Below are positions 8,190 through 16,133 of a DNA stretch of 64,000 nt, piece by piece (position 1 is the stretch's first letter; the number at the start of each line of letters is the position of its first letter). This DNA comes from Halorussus gelatinilyticus. GTDB lineage: Archaea > Halobacteriota > Halobacteria > Halobacteriales > Haladaptataceae. The translations under genes were made by a program, and so were the position numbers. The stretch covers positions 2,604,001 to 2,668,000 of the forward strand of contig NZ_CP096658.1 of the NCBI RefSeq assembly GCF_023238445.1, in the 5' to 3' direction. The notes beneath the pieces were generated by a model. That model did no database searches. It was not told where the DNA came from and was given only the letters and a program-made list of their open reading frames with translations.

Positions 8190-8375
8190 TCAGTCGCGGG
8201 CCAAGACGACGAACGCGCTGGTCAGCACAGCGGCGACCCCGAGCGCCGTCGCCGTCGCGTACGCACCGCGGAGGTAGCCGACCACTGCGACCCCGGCGAG
8301 CGCGATCGCGAGGACGAGCAGTGGCGACGCCGCCGCGCGAACTCGGCGGCCGAGTCGTCCGGGCCGGAGCGTCAT
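8190..8375 (-). CDS. 61-aa two-helix membrane protein coupled to the ABC ATPase
   Basis: 61 residues: a basic N-terminus (RPGRLGRRVR), then two hydrophobic helices separated by a short RGAYAT turn. Its ATG overlaps the stop of the ABC ATPase gene by 4 nt (ATGA), which implies translation from the same mRNA. I recognise no family. It could be an accessory subunit of the sugar importer, or an unrelated small protein riding on the operon. Confidence 0.65.
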   Translation of the reverse strand: MTLRPGRLGRRVRAAASPLLVLAIALAGVAVVGYLRGAYATATALGVAAVLTSAFVVLARD

Positions 8376-9499
8376 CGTTCGGTCGCCACGCGGTCTGTCG
8401 CGTCGGCGGTCTGCTCGGCGAAGGTCAGCGACTCGCCGGTTTCGGGGTCGAAGTAGTGGAGTTTCGACCGGTCGAACTCGATTCGGATCTCCTCGCCGAC
8501 CGTCACGACCTCGTCGGGTTCGACCGAGGCGTTCAGCGACCGGCCGTCGCCGACGGTGAGTTCGAGGACGGTCTTCTCGCCCTGCGGTTCGACCACTTCG
8601 ACCGTTGCGGGGTAGCCCCGCTGGGCGACCGAGACGTTCTCCGGACGGACCCCGAGCGCGACCCGTTCGCCGATGCGACGCTCGACGTTCGACCGGTGGG
8701 CTTCGGGAACCTCGTGTTCGAAGCCGCCGTAATCTACGACGAGTCCGCCCTCGCGCTGGCGCAGGGTGCCTTCGAGGAAGTTCATCGACGGGCTCCCGAG
8801 GAAGTCCGCGACGAACATGTTGCGCGGGTTGGCGTAGACGAACGTCGGTTCGCCGACCTGCTGGATCTCCCCGGCGTCCATCACCGCGATCTGGTCGGCC
8901 AGCGTCATCGCCTCTATCTGGTCGTGCGTGACGTAGACCGTGGTCGTGTCGAGTTCCTCGTGGAGTTTGTTGAGTTCCGCGCGCATCTGGACCCGCAACT
9001 TCGCGTCCAAGTTGCTCAGCGGTTCGTCCATCAGGAACACGTCGGGGTCCCGGACGATGGCCCGTCCCAAGGCGACGCGCTGTTGCTGGCCGCCCGACAG
9101 TTCGGACGGTCGGCGGTCGAGCAACTCCTCTATCTGGAGGAGTTCGGCCGCGTCGGCCACGCGCTCCTCGATAACGTCGTCGTCTGTTCCCTGCTGTTCG
9201 AGGCCGAATCGCATGTTCTCCTCGACCGACTTGTGGGGGTAGAGCGCGTAGTTCTGGAACACCATCGCGATGTTGCGCTCGTAGGCCCGCCGGTCGTTGA
9301 CTATCTCGTCGCCGATGGAGATCGTTCCGTCGGTCGCGCGTTCCAGTCCCGCGACGAGTCGCAGGGTCGTCGTCTTGCCACAGCCCGACGGTCCCACGAG
9401 GACCGTGAAGCTCTCGTCGGGGATGTCCAGCGAGACGTGGTCGACCGCGACCACGTCCTCGAACTCCTTGACCAGTTCGTCGAGCGTTACTTCGGCCAT
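8372..9499 (-). CDS. Carbohydrate ABC importer ATP-binding protein (MalK/UgpC type)
   Basis: 375 residues. NBD with Walker A GPSGCGKTT, signature LSGGQQQR, Walker B VFLMDEPLSNLDAKLR and H-loop VTHDQIEAM; the region from about residue 240 is the TOBE/OB regulatory domain (ALGVRPENVSV). It energises import through the two permeases encoded just upstream. The start is the ATG at 9499 because GAGGTG lies 6 nt before it; a GTG at 9508 is the alternative. One ATPase gene serving both permeases as a homodimer is the norm for this family. Confidence 0.93.
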   Translation of the reverse strand: MAEVTLDELVKEFEDVVAVDHVSLDIPDESFTVLVGPSGCGKTTTLRLVAGLERATDGTISIGDEIVNDRRAYERNIAMVFQNYALYPHKSVEENMRFGLEQQGTDDDVIEERVADAAELLQIEELLDRRPSELSGGQQQRVALGRAIVRDPDVFLMDEPLSNLDAKLRVQMRAELNKLHEELDTTTVYVTHDQIEAMTLADQIAVMDAGEIQQVGEPTFVYANPRNMFVADFLGSPSMNFLEGTLRQREGGLVVDYGGFEHEVPEAHRSNVERRIGERVALGVRPENVSVAQRGYPATVEVVEPQGEKTVLELTVGDGRSLNASVEPDEVVTVGEEIRIEFDRSKLHYFDPETGESLTFAEQTADATDRVATER

Positions 9500-9509
9500 G
9501 TGTAGCACC

Positions 9510-10430
9510 TCATTCTTTGACAGCTCCTTGGGTCAGTCCACTGACGATGTACCGCTGGAAGAACAGGCCGAACAGGATGCCCGGCAGGGCCGCGATCATC
9601 CCGCCCGCGGCCAAGTGCGCCCAATCGACGAAGTCGTCGGCGACGAACAGCGAGACGGCGATGGGCAGCGTCTGGGCCTGCTCCGAGGAGGTGAGGACGA
9701 GCGCGAAGACGAACTCGTTCCACGAGAAGATGAACGCGAGGATGGCGGTGGCCGCGATACCGGGCTTGGCGACCGGGAGGATGATCTTCACGAACCCCTC
9801 CCACTGCGAACAGCCGTCCACCTGCGCTTGCTCGTCGAGACTCTCGGGTACGCCGTCGAAGTAATTTTTCATTATCCACACCGCGAACGGGAGGTTGAAG
9901 AACGTGTACGTCAGGATGAGCGCGATCTTCGTGTCGTAGAGGCTCCCGGTCAACCCGCCGATTATCGGCGGACTCGACATGATGGAGAAGAACGGCACGA
10001 TGAGCGCGATGGGCGGAATCATCCGTGCGCCGACGATGGAGAGGAGCAACGCCTTGTTCCCCAAGAAGTCGTGGCGCGAGAACGTGTAGCCCGTGACCGT
10101 CCCCAGAGTGACGCAGATGAGCGTCGTCGTGCTGGCGACCACGAGGCTGTTGAACGTGTACAGCTCGAACGGTCGGTTGGCGAAGATGTCCACGTAGTTG
10201 CCGATGGTCGGCTGCTGCGGGATGAAGTTTATCGGGAGGCTCAGCACCTCCGAGGTCGGCTGAATGCTCGTGATGAGGATGTAGTAGATGGGGAACCACA
10301 CCACGAACACGTACACTCCGAGCAGGCCGTAGGCCACGAGTCGCTCCCGGACCACGCTCGGCCACTCGTTGTCCGTGTCGAGACCGAACCCGTCGGCGAT
10401 TCTGTCGAGGTAAGAGGTTCTCGTACTCAT
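9510..10430 (-). CDS. Carbohydrate ABC importer permease (MalG type)
   Basis: 306 residues, six membrane helices after a cytoplasmic N-terminus. The binding-protein-dependent permease loop (EAA motif) is visible as VPESLDEQAQVDGCSQWEGFVKIILPVAKPGI, about 90 residues from the C-terminus. It pairs with the MalF-type permease encoded 4 nt upstream to form the channel. Confidence 0.92.
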   Translation of the reverse strand: MSTRTSYLDRIADGFGLDTDNEWPSVVRERLVAYGLLGVYVFVVWFPIYYILITSIQPTSEVLSLPINFIPQQPTIGNYVDIFANRPFELYTFNSLVVASTTTLICVTLGTVTGYTFSRHDFLGNKALLLSIVGARMIPPIALIVPFFSIMSSPPIIGGLTGSLYDTKIALILTYTFFNLPFAVWIMKNYFDGVPESLDEQAQVDGCSQWEGFVKIILPVAKPGIAATAILAFIFSWNEFVFALVLTSSEQAQTLPIAVSLFVADDFVDWAHLAAGGMIAALPGILFGLFFQRYIVSGLTQGAVKE

Positions 10431-11359
10431 GTCGAATAGGGAGTTTCACCGAACACCTTGTACAGCACTGCGACGATGGCGAACGTGACCGCCAGCAGGA
10501 CGACGCCGAGGGCCGCTCCCTCGCCCGACCGCTGGAACACCATCGCGGTCCGATACAGCCACGAGGCCCAGACCTCCGTCGCCTTGCCGGGGCCGCCCTG
10601 AGTCATGACCCAGACGAGGTCGAGCGCGCGGATATCGAAGATGATGCGGATGGTCAGTGCGACTAGTATCGACGGCTTGAGGAACGGATAGGTGACGTTC
10701 CGGAACCGCGACCAGCGACTCGCGCCGTCCACCTCCGCGGCGTCGTACAACTGTTCGGGGACGTTCTGGAGCCCCGCGAGCAGGATGATGATGATGAACG
10801 GCGTGAACACCCACACGTCCGCGACGATGAGCGCCATCATCGCCAGCGTCCCGTCCGAGAGGAACGCTATCTTGCTGTCGATGAGACCCGACTGCACCAG
10901 AACGCCGTTGATCGCTCCGTACTGGGCCTGAAACATCCACCGCCACATCAGCCCGCTCATCACGTACGGCAGAATCCACGGCACGATTACCGCCGTCCGC
11001 AACCACCCCCGGCCCGCGAGGTCCTTGTTCAACAGGAGCGCGATACCCAAGCCCAACAGGAACGAGATGGTGACGCTGAACCCCACGTAGACGATGGTGT
11101 TCCACGTGAAGTTCACGAACGTCGGATTGAGGACGCCGAGCCAACCACCGGCGTCGCCGAACAGCAGGTCGACGAAGTTCTCGATGCCGACGAACTCCTT
11201 GGCCCCCGTGATGGGGTTGGTCCAGAACAGGCTCGACCAGAACAACTGGAGCGTCGGGTAGACGATGATGCCCGCTATCCAGAGAATCGTCGGCCCCACC
11301 GTGAGCGGAACGAACAGCCTGTCGAGCGTGCGGCGTAGCGATTGGTTCGATTGCGACAT
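10427..11359 (-). CDS. Carbohydrate ABC importer permease (MalF type)
   Basis: 310 residues, six membrane helices. The EAA loop reads VPEQLYDAAEVDGASRWSRFRNVTYPFLKP. The large periplasm-facing loop after helix 1 (FWTNPITGAKEFVGIENFVDL) is typical of MalF/UgpA. It overlaps the next gene by 4 nt, and starts about 16 nt after the binding-protein gene, so the order binding protein-permease-permease-ATPase-small membrane protein forms one operon. Confidence 0.92.
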   Translation of the reverse strand: MSQSNQSLRRTLDRLFVPLTVGPTILWIAGIIVYPTLQLFWSSLFWTNPITGAKEFVGIENFVDLLFGDAGGWLGVLNPTFVNFTWNTIVYVGFSVTISFLLGLGIALLLNKDLAGRGWLRTAVIVPWILPYVMSGLMWRWMFQAQYGAINGVLVQSGLIDSKIAFLSDGTLAMMALIVADVWVFTPFIIIILLAGLQNVPEQLYDAAEVDGASRWSRFRNVTYPFLKPSILVALTIRIIFDIRALDLVWVMTQGGPGKATEVWASWLYRTAMVFQRSGEGAALGVVLLAVTFAIVAVLYKVFGETPYST

Positions 11360-11375
11360 AAAAGAGGTGGCGCGG

Positions 11376-12629
11376 TTACAGGATGCCCAAGTTCTTGTAG
11401 AGCTGCCGGATGTTCTGCTCGGCGGTCTGTAGCGCCTGCTTCGGCGGCTTCTTCCCGAGCAGCGCCGGCGTTATCTGGTTCGAGAGGTAGTTGTCCACCT
11501 GCGGTTGGGCGCGGTAGGTCTCGCTCTTGGCGTGCGTGAGGTTGTACTGCTGGACGTCGAGCCACTTCTGCGGGAACTCCTGCTTGACCTCCGGCATGTC
11601 GTAGACTTCCGACACGGGCGCGGGGTTGCCCTCGGTCACCATGTCGGTCTTGAGCGACTCGGTGGTGGACATGAACTGGGCGAACCGCTTTGCGGCCTGC
11701 TTGTTCTGCGAGAACTTCGAGACGCCGATACCGTTGGTGTCTTGGAACGTCGCGCGGCTCTGCGGGCCTTTCGGCGGCTTGGCGACGCCGAGACGCTGTT
11801 GGCTCCAGTCGTCGGAGTCCCACGCGCGACTCGCCAGCGGGGTCCACGACTCGACGGTGGCCAGGCTCCCGCCGATGAACGCGTCGCCGACCGGTCCCTC
11901 GCCCATCGTGGAGATGCCGTCCGGGATGACGTTCTGCTTGCGGAGCGGCGTGAGCAGGTTGTTGAACACGTCGACGCCCTTGTTGACGAACGTCGGTTCG
12001 TTGTTGTCGTTGAACAGTTGACCGCCCGCCTGATAGAGGAACTGCTTGAACGTGAACACGTCCTTGTTCGCCCACGTGAACGCGAACCCGGACTGGTTCC
12101 CGTCGCTCATCTTCTTGCCCTTCTGGATAATCTGGTCCCAGTTCTGGGGCGGTTGCTGGATGTTGTTCTGCTGCAGCGCCTGCTTGTCGTACAGGTACGT
12201 GCCCCACTTGCCCAACTGCGGGGCCATGTACGCCTGTCCGTCGAACTGGATGAGTTCCTGCAGGTTCTTCGGGTACTTCGAGACGTGGTCGCTCGGTAGA
12301 TCGAGCGGGACAATCCAGTTGGCCGCCACGAAGTCGGCCAGCCACCACGTCGGCCCGTTGAACGCGTCGACCTCACTCCCCTGATTGCGCCACTGCGTGA
12401 TGAGCGACGTCTTGAGGTTCGACCACGGCACCTCGTTGACGTTGACCGTGATGCCCGTCTCCTCTTCGAATCGCTGAATGTTCTTCTCCGTACCGGGGTC
12501 GTACTGCAGGCTCCCGGCGTTGTAGAAGGTAATCGACTTGTTCTGAGCCAGTGCGGAGGCGCTCCCCGCCACACCGGCCACACCCGTTGCTCCCGTCGCT
12601 TTCAGAAAGCTTCTGCGTGTCTGTTTCAT
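11376..12629 (-). CDS. Extracellular carbohydrate-binding protein, Tat-exported
   Basis: 417 residues from the ATG at 12629. The N-terminus KQTRRSFLKATGATG is a twin-arginine signal; no lipobox cysteine follows, so anchoring is unclear. The mature part matches family 1 solute-binding proteins: ITFYNAGSLQYDPG..., VNEVPWSNLKTSLITQW, then a two-lobed alpha/beta layout ending in QLYKNLGIL. It collects the sugar for the importer encoded downstream. The sugar cannot be named from sequence. An upstream in-frame start would place residues ahead of the Tat motif, so I rejected it. Confidence 0.92.
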   Translation of the reverse strand: MKQTRRSFLKATGATGVAGVAGSASALAQNKSITFYNAGSLQYDPGTEKNIQRFEEETGITVNVNEVPWSNLKTSLITQWRNQGSEVDAFNGPTWWLADFVAANWIVPLDLPSDHVSKYPKNLQELIQFDGQAYMAPQLGKWGTYLYDKQALQQNNIQQPPQNWDQIIQKGKKMSDGNQSGFAFTWANKDVFTFKQFLYQAGGQLFNDNNEPTFVNKGVDVFNNLLTPLRKQNVIPDGISTMGEGPVGDAFIGGSLATVESWTPLASRAWDSDDWSQQRLGVAKPPKGPQSRATFQDTNGIGVSKFSQNKQAAKRFAQFMSTTESLKTDMVTEGNPAPVSEVYDMPEVKQEFPQKWLDVQQYNLTHAKSETYRAQPQVDNYLSNQITPALLGKKPPKQALQTAEQNIRQLYKNLGIL

Positions 12630-12667
12630 GACTGCCCCCAAATCCCACCCCCAATTCCGCATCCATG

Positions 12668-12705
12668 GTAATAAGAATCACGGCTACTGCCCACAATGAA
12701 CAGTA
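12668..12705 (-). promoter_or_regulatory. Promoter region of the sugar importer operon
   Basis: Read on the minus strand, TTCTTATTACC (12668-12678) is a TATA-like element about 43 nt before the ATG at 12629, leaving a leader of roughly 17 nt. Just upstream is a short dyad TACTG (12685-12689) / CAGTA (12701-12705). It does not have the spacing I know for the haloarchaeal TrmB site, so the regulator is open. Confidence 0.4.
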
Positions 12706-12752
12706 ATATTATCGGAGACGCGGCGCTACGGCATGAACATAATCATGGTTAA

Positions 12753-12786
12753 TGACAGTCGGTCGCCCGGCAAATACTGACTGTCA
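12753..12786. promoter_or_regulatory. Inverted repeat TGACAGTC-N18-GACTGTCA, candidate operator
   Basis: Two perfect 8-bp half sites at 12753-12760 and 12779-12786; the right arm ends 9 nt before the TATA box of the aminotransferase gene. The position suits an activator or repressor acting on that gene or on the divergent sugar operon. Confidence 0.4.
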
Positions 12787-12795
12787 CGTCGAAGC

Positions 12796-12803
12796 TTTAT
12801 ATA
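12796..12803 (+). promoter_or_regulatory. TATA box of the aminotransferase gene
   Basis: TTTATATA, a near-consensus archaeal TATA box, centred 27-28 nt before the ATG at 12827. This decides the start codon and predicts a leaderless mRNA. Confidence 0.75.
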
Positions 12804-12826
12804 CGCAGGGCCGTTCTCCACTGCAC

Positions 12827-13984
12827 ATGGTATCGGAGCGCGCGACGCGAACGACCCCGTTCGCCGCGATGGACGTTCTCGAACGGGCCAACCGCATGGA
12901 CGACGTGGTACACCTCGAAGTGGGCGAACCCGACTTCGACACGCCGGCAGCAGTCACAGATGCGGCAGTTGCAGCGCTCCGAGCGGGCGAGACCGGCTAC
13001 ACCTCCTCGAAGGGCAAACCCGAACTCCGGGAAGCTATCGCGGCGTACTACGACCGGCGCTACGGCGTGGACGTCTCGCCCGAGCGCATCGTCGTGACCT
13101 CCGGGTCTTCGCCCGCGCTCCTGCTGGCGTTCGCCGCGCTGGTGGACCCCGGCGACGAGGTAGTGCTGACCGACCCGTACTACGCCTGCTACCCGAACTT
13201 CGTGCGCCAGACCGGCGGGCGCATCTCGACGGTGCCGCTGTCGGCCGACGACGGGTTCCGGCCGCGCGTGGACGCCTTCGAGCGCACGGTGAGCGCCGAC
13301 ACGGAGGCGCTCTTGCTCAACTCGCCCGCGAACCCGACCGGCGCGGTACTCTCCGGTTCGACGCTCGACGAACTCGTCTCCGTCGCCGACCGAGCGGACG
13401 CCACGGTGGTCTCCGACGAGGTGTACCACGGCCTGACCTACGAGGGCGAAGACCACACCGTCTTGGAGTACACCGACGACGCCTTCGTCGTGGACGGCTT
13501 CTCGAAGCGGTTCGCCATGACGGGGTGGCGACTCGGCTGGATGGTCGCGCCCGAGGAGTACGTCGGCCACGTCAACCGCATCGCCCAGAACACGCTCATC
13601 TGCGCGCCGAACTTCGTCCAGTCGGGCGGCATCGCGGCGCTCGAATCCGGCGACGACTTCTTGGACGACGTTCGGGACACCTACCGGGAGCGCCGGGACT
13701 TCCTCGTGAGCGAAGTCGAGGACTGGGGCCTCAGCGTGGGGTACACGCCGGGAGGCGCGTACTACCTGCTGGTGGACGTCGGCGACCTGCCGGGCGACGC
13801 GTTCGACGCCGCGGACTTCTTCCTCGAAGAGGCGGGCGTGGCGATGACGCCCGGTCCGGACTTCGGAACCAACGCCGAGGAGTGTCTGCGCATCTCGTAC
13901 GCCAACAGCGCCGAGCGACTGGCCGAGGCGTCCGAACGGGTTCAGCGCGCACTCGAGAGCGTGGAGATTACGGCCGCCGACTGA
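12827..13984 (+). CDS. PLP-dependent aminotransferase, class I/II (AspC-like)
   Basis: 385 residues. Fold type I aminotransferase: N-terminal LEVGEPDFDTP, the cofactor-stacking YYACYPNFV segment, NSPANPTGAVL with the PLP-contacting asparagine, SDEVYHGLTY, the Schiff-base lysine in VDGFSKRFAMTGWRLGW, and the carboxylate-binding arginine in CLRISYANS. It transfers the amino group of aspartate or a similar donor to a 2-oxo acid. The Lrp-type regulator gene downstream on the opposite strand suggests amino-acid-responsive control. An upstream in-frame ATG near 12752 lies before the TATA box and is rejected. Confidence 0.9.
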   Translation: MVSERATRTTPFAAMDVLERANRMDDVVHLEVGEPDFDTPAAVTDAAVAALRAGETGYTSSKGKPELREAIAAYYDRRYGVDVSPERIVVTSGSSPALLLAFAALVDPGDEVVLTDPYYACYPNFVRQTGGRISTVPLSADDGFRPRVDAFERTVSADTEALLLNSPANPTGAVLSGSTLDELVSVADRADATVVSDEVYHGLTYEGEDHTVLEYTDDAFVVDGFSKRFAMTGWRLGWMVAPEEYVGHVNRIAQNTLICAPNFVQSGGIAALESGDDFLDDVRDTYRERRDFLVSEVEDWGLSVGYTPGGAYYLLVDVGDLPGDAFDAADFFLEEAGVAMTPGPDFGTNAEECLRISYANSAERLAEASERVQRALESVEITAAD

Positions 13985-14003
13985 CCCGCTTGCGGGCGGG
14001 TTT
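13985..14003 (+). terminator. Short hairpin after the aminotransferase gene
   Basis: CCCGC-TT-GCGGG immediately after the stop codon, followed by CGGGTTTGGG. The T-run is weak, so efficiency is doubtful. Confidence 0.35.
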
Positions 14004-14049
14004 GGGACACTTCTTCATTGTTTAGATGCCGATAGACGTTGGTTAGCTA

Positions 14050-14114
14050 CGGCGCGTCGCCGTGAGCGACGCGCCGACCGCGCGAGGTCTCGCTGAGCGG
14101 AGCGAAGCGAGACC
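14050..14114. repeat. Two consecutive perfect hairpins
   Basis: An 11-bp stem with a 5-nt loop (arms 14050-14060 and 14066-14076) is followed by a 9-bp stem with an 11-nt loop (arms 14086-14094 and 14106-14114, GGTCTCGCT/AGCGAGACC). They lie between convergent genes and could act as terminators or RNA stability elements for both. Confidence 0.45.
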
Positions 14115-14193
14115 CCGGAAGACGCGGGCCGTCTCCTCTCGAACGGACCTCTCGGTCATGCCCCACCCGAGACAGAAATCGTCCCGTACCGAC

Positions 14194-14622
14194 CTACTTC
14201 AGGCGCTCTTGGAGGAACGACGGATGCGCCGCGGTCACGCCCTCGATGTCCAGCATCTTCTCGCTGATGACCTCGCCGACGGCGTCGCCGTCCGCCGCGC
14301 GGACCTCCGCCATAAGCATGTGGTCGCCCGACGAGGAGTAGAGCGTCTCTACTTCGTCCAGCGCCTTCAGGTCGCGGGTCGCCTCGACGTACTTCTCGCT
14401 GGCGACGTCCATCCCGACGAGCGCGATGGACTTGCTGGAGAGTTTCTTTGGGTCGATTTCGGCCGAGTACCCCACGATGACGCCTTCGTCTTCGAGTTTT
14501 TCGATGTACTTTCGGACCGTGGGCTTCGAGACGTTCGCCCGGTCGGCGATTTCGGCGTAGGACGCTTGGGCGTCCTCTTCGAGGACCGAGAGGATTCGGT
14601 CTTCCGTAGACTGTGTACTCAT
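14194..14622 (-). CDS. Lrp/AsnC family transcriptional regulator
   Basis: 142 residues. Residues 1-50 form a winged helix-turn-helix (EDRILSVLEEDAQASYAEIADRANVSKPTVRKYIEKLEDEGVI split across helices 1-3); residues 65-135 form the RAM ligand-binding/oligomerisation domain (ALVGMDVASEKYVEATRDL ... SGDHMLMAEVRAADGDAVGE). Such proteins are octameric DNA-binding regulators responding to amino acids. The gene is convergent with the aminotransferase gene and has an inverted repeat around its own TATA element, which suggests autoregulation. Confidence 0.93.
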   Translation of the reverse strand: MSTQSTEDRILSVLEEDAQASYAEIADRANVSKPTVRKYIEKLEDEGVIVGYSAEIDPKKLSSKSIALVGMDVASEKYVEATRDLKALDEVETLYSSSGDHMLMAEVRAADGDAVGEVISEKMLDIEGVTAAHPSFLQERLK

Positions 14623-14629
14623 TACCAGT

Positions 14630-14666
14630 CTATTTCGGATACGGGAAAAAATACCTTCCGAATAGG
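14630..14666 (-). promoter_or_regulatory. Lrp gene promoter flanked by an inverted repeat
   Basis: CTATTTCGGAT (14630-14640) and TTCCGAATAGG (14656-14666) form an imperfect dyad on both sides of the minus-strand TATA-like GGTATTTTTT (14646-14655). Binding there would block the promoter, as expected for an autoregulated Lrp-type gene. Confidence 0.45.
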
Positions 14667-14854
14667 AAAACGGTTCGAGTGCTGACCGAACACTCTTTTG
14701 AAACCGGAATCGGCGGCGTACCGGTGGCCGTTCGAGGACCGGACGACGATGCCGAGCGGAAACGACTCGTTACCGACGTCGCTCCCGTGGCGACTCTTCG
14801 GGTTTCCCCGCGACGGCCACCTGCTTTTTCCCCGCTGACGGGGTAACGGAGGGC

Positions 14855-15073
14855 ATGGTACGACGTTCGCGCCGACGGTTCCTACAGGTCTCGCTCGCCG
14901 GAGTCGCCGCCGGTCTCGCGGGGTGCGGCATGCCCGGCGGTGGCGGCGAAGGCGGGGAAGGCGGAGAGGGTGGCGAAGGTGGAGAAGGCGGCGAAGGTGG
15001 GGAAGGCGGAGAGGGTGGCGAAGGTGGGGCGCTCGGTGGCGAAGGCGGTGAGGGCGGCGAAGAAGGCGGGTAG
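14855..15073 (+). CDS. Gly/Glu-repeat Tat lipoprotein (72 aa)
   Basis: 72 residues. N-terminal twin-arginine signal (RRSRRRFLQVSLAG) ending in a lipobox LAGC at residue 27; the entire mature part is about 45 residues of Gly-Gly-Glu repeats with one GALGG interruption. A TATA-like CTTTTTC and a CCCCG-CTGA-CGGGG hairpin (14830-14843) precede the ATG, with GGAGG 2-3 nt before it. The mature chain is acidic and has no hydrophobic residues, so it is probably a disordered, surface-tethered polyanion. I recognise no family. Confidence 0.65.
   Translation: MVRRSRRRFLQVSLAGVAAGLAGCGMPGGGGEGGEGGEGGEGGEGGEGGEGGEGGEGGALGGEGGEGGEEGG
14954..15027 (+). repeat. Exact 29-nt direct repeat inside the Gly/Glu gene
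   Basis: The same 29 nt occur at 14954-14982 and 14999-15027 (45-nt period), encoding part of the GGE array. This shows recent duplication rather than codon constraint alone. Confidence 0.75.
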
Positions 15074-15195
15074 ACGTCAAGTGAAGGCGAACGACGGGCG
15101 GACGCGTCGCTCGCTTCTCCCGCGGACGGCGAACCGGTCGCTCACGGACGAATCGTCGCCTCGAAAAAGCGGGAATCGCAGACGGCAAAGCGACG

Positions 15196-16131
15196 TTACT
15201 TGTGGCGTTCGAGCAGGTCGTAGCTGCGCTCCCACTCGTAGTCGTCGTCGAAGTACCGCTCGGCCAGCGGCTCCTCGGGCATGTCGCCCGTGGCCTGCTT
15301 CTCCTCCTGGTAGGACGGTCGGTCCTCGTCGTGGTAGAACCGACCCGTCAGAACCTCGCCCTCGTAGAGGGCGTTCTCGGCCTTCTGCATCATCTCCGAC
15401 GCCTCGCCGCGGTCGGTGATGTCGAAGTCGTAGTCGTCGCTGTCCTGCACGTCGATGTACGGGACGTACTGCTTGGCGTCCTTGTTCCACGTCGGGCACT
15501 GCGTGAGGAAGTCCACGTGCGCGAACCCGTCGTGTTCCATCGCCTCCGTCAGGATTTCCTTCGCCTGGTTCGGGTTGACCGCCGCGGTCCGGGCGACGTA
15601 CGAGGCCCCGGAGGTCAGCGCGAGCGACAGCGGTCGAATCGGCTGTTTCGCGCTCCCGTGGGGCTGGGTCTTCGACTTGTGGCCCTTCGGACTGGTCGGG
15701 GAAGTCTGACCCTTCGTCAGCCCGAAGATCTCGTTGTCGAAGACGATGTAGGTCATGTCGTGGTTCTCGCGGGCGGTGTGCATGAAGTGGTTCCCGCCGA
15801 TGCCGTAGCCGTCACCGTCGCCACCTGCGGCGATGACTTCGAGGTCGGGGTTGGCCATCTTCGCCGCGCGAGCGACCGGCAGCGCCCGGCCGTGGATGGA
15901 GTGGAACCCGTAGCTCTTGAAGTAGCTCGACAGCTTGCCCGAGCAGCCGATACCCGTGACCAGCAGGGTCTCCTCGGGGGTACGACCGACTTCGGGCATC
16001 GCCTGCTTCAGTGCCTTCAGGACGCCGAAGTCGCCACAGCCCGGACACCACGTCGCTTGCGGTTCGATTTCGGGCGTGAACTCGTCTCGGTCGATCTCTC
16101 GTTCCTCGCCGATTGCGTTGAATGCACTCAT
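15196..16131 (-). CDS. porB: 2-oxoacid:ferredoxin oxidoreductase, beta subunit
   Basis: 311 residues. Thiamine-diphosphate-binding beta subunit: WCPGCGDFG near residue 31, GIGCSGK, the ThDP/Mg motif GGDGDGYGIGGNH and IFGLTKGQTSPTS. With the alpha subunit it oxidises a 2-oxo acid to acyl-CoA and reduces ferredoxin; haloarchaea use this instead of NAD-linked dehydrogenase complexes. The length matches haloarchaeal PorB (pyruvate) better than the shorter KorB, but this assignment is by length only. The gene lies 2 nt after porA. Confidence 0.88.
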   Translation of the reverse strand: MSAFNAIGEEREIDRDEFTPEIEPQATWCPGCGDFGVLKALKQAMPEVGRTPEETLLVTGIGCSGKLSSYFKSYGFHSIHGRALPVARAAKMANPDLEVIAAGGDGDGYGIGGNHFMHTARENHDMTYIVFDNEIFGLTKGQTSPTSPKGHKSKTQPHGSAKQPIRPLSLALTSGASYVARTAAVNPNQAKEILTEAMEHDGFAHVDFLTQCPTWNKDAKQYVPYIDVQDSDDYDFDITDRGEASEMMQKAENALYEGEVLTGRFYHDEDRPSYQEEKQATGDMPEEPLAERYFDDDYEWERSYDLLERHK

Positions 16132-16133
16132 AA

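Noticed and set aside
12668-12705. TrmB glucose-response site in the sugar operon promoter
   Set aside because: TACT and AGTA half sites exist but the spacing is 13 nt, not the 7-8 nt I know for TrmB.
14954-15027. Direct repeats considered as a CRISPR array
   Set aside because: They lie in frame in a Gly/Glu gene, with no unique spacers of constant length and no cas genes.
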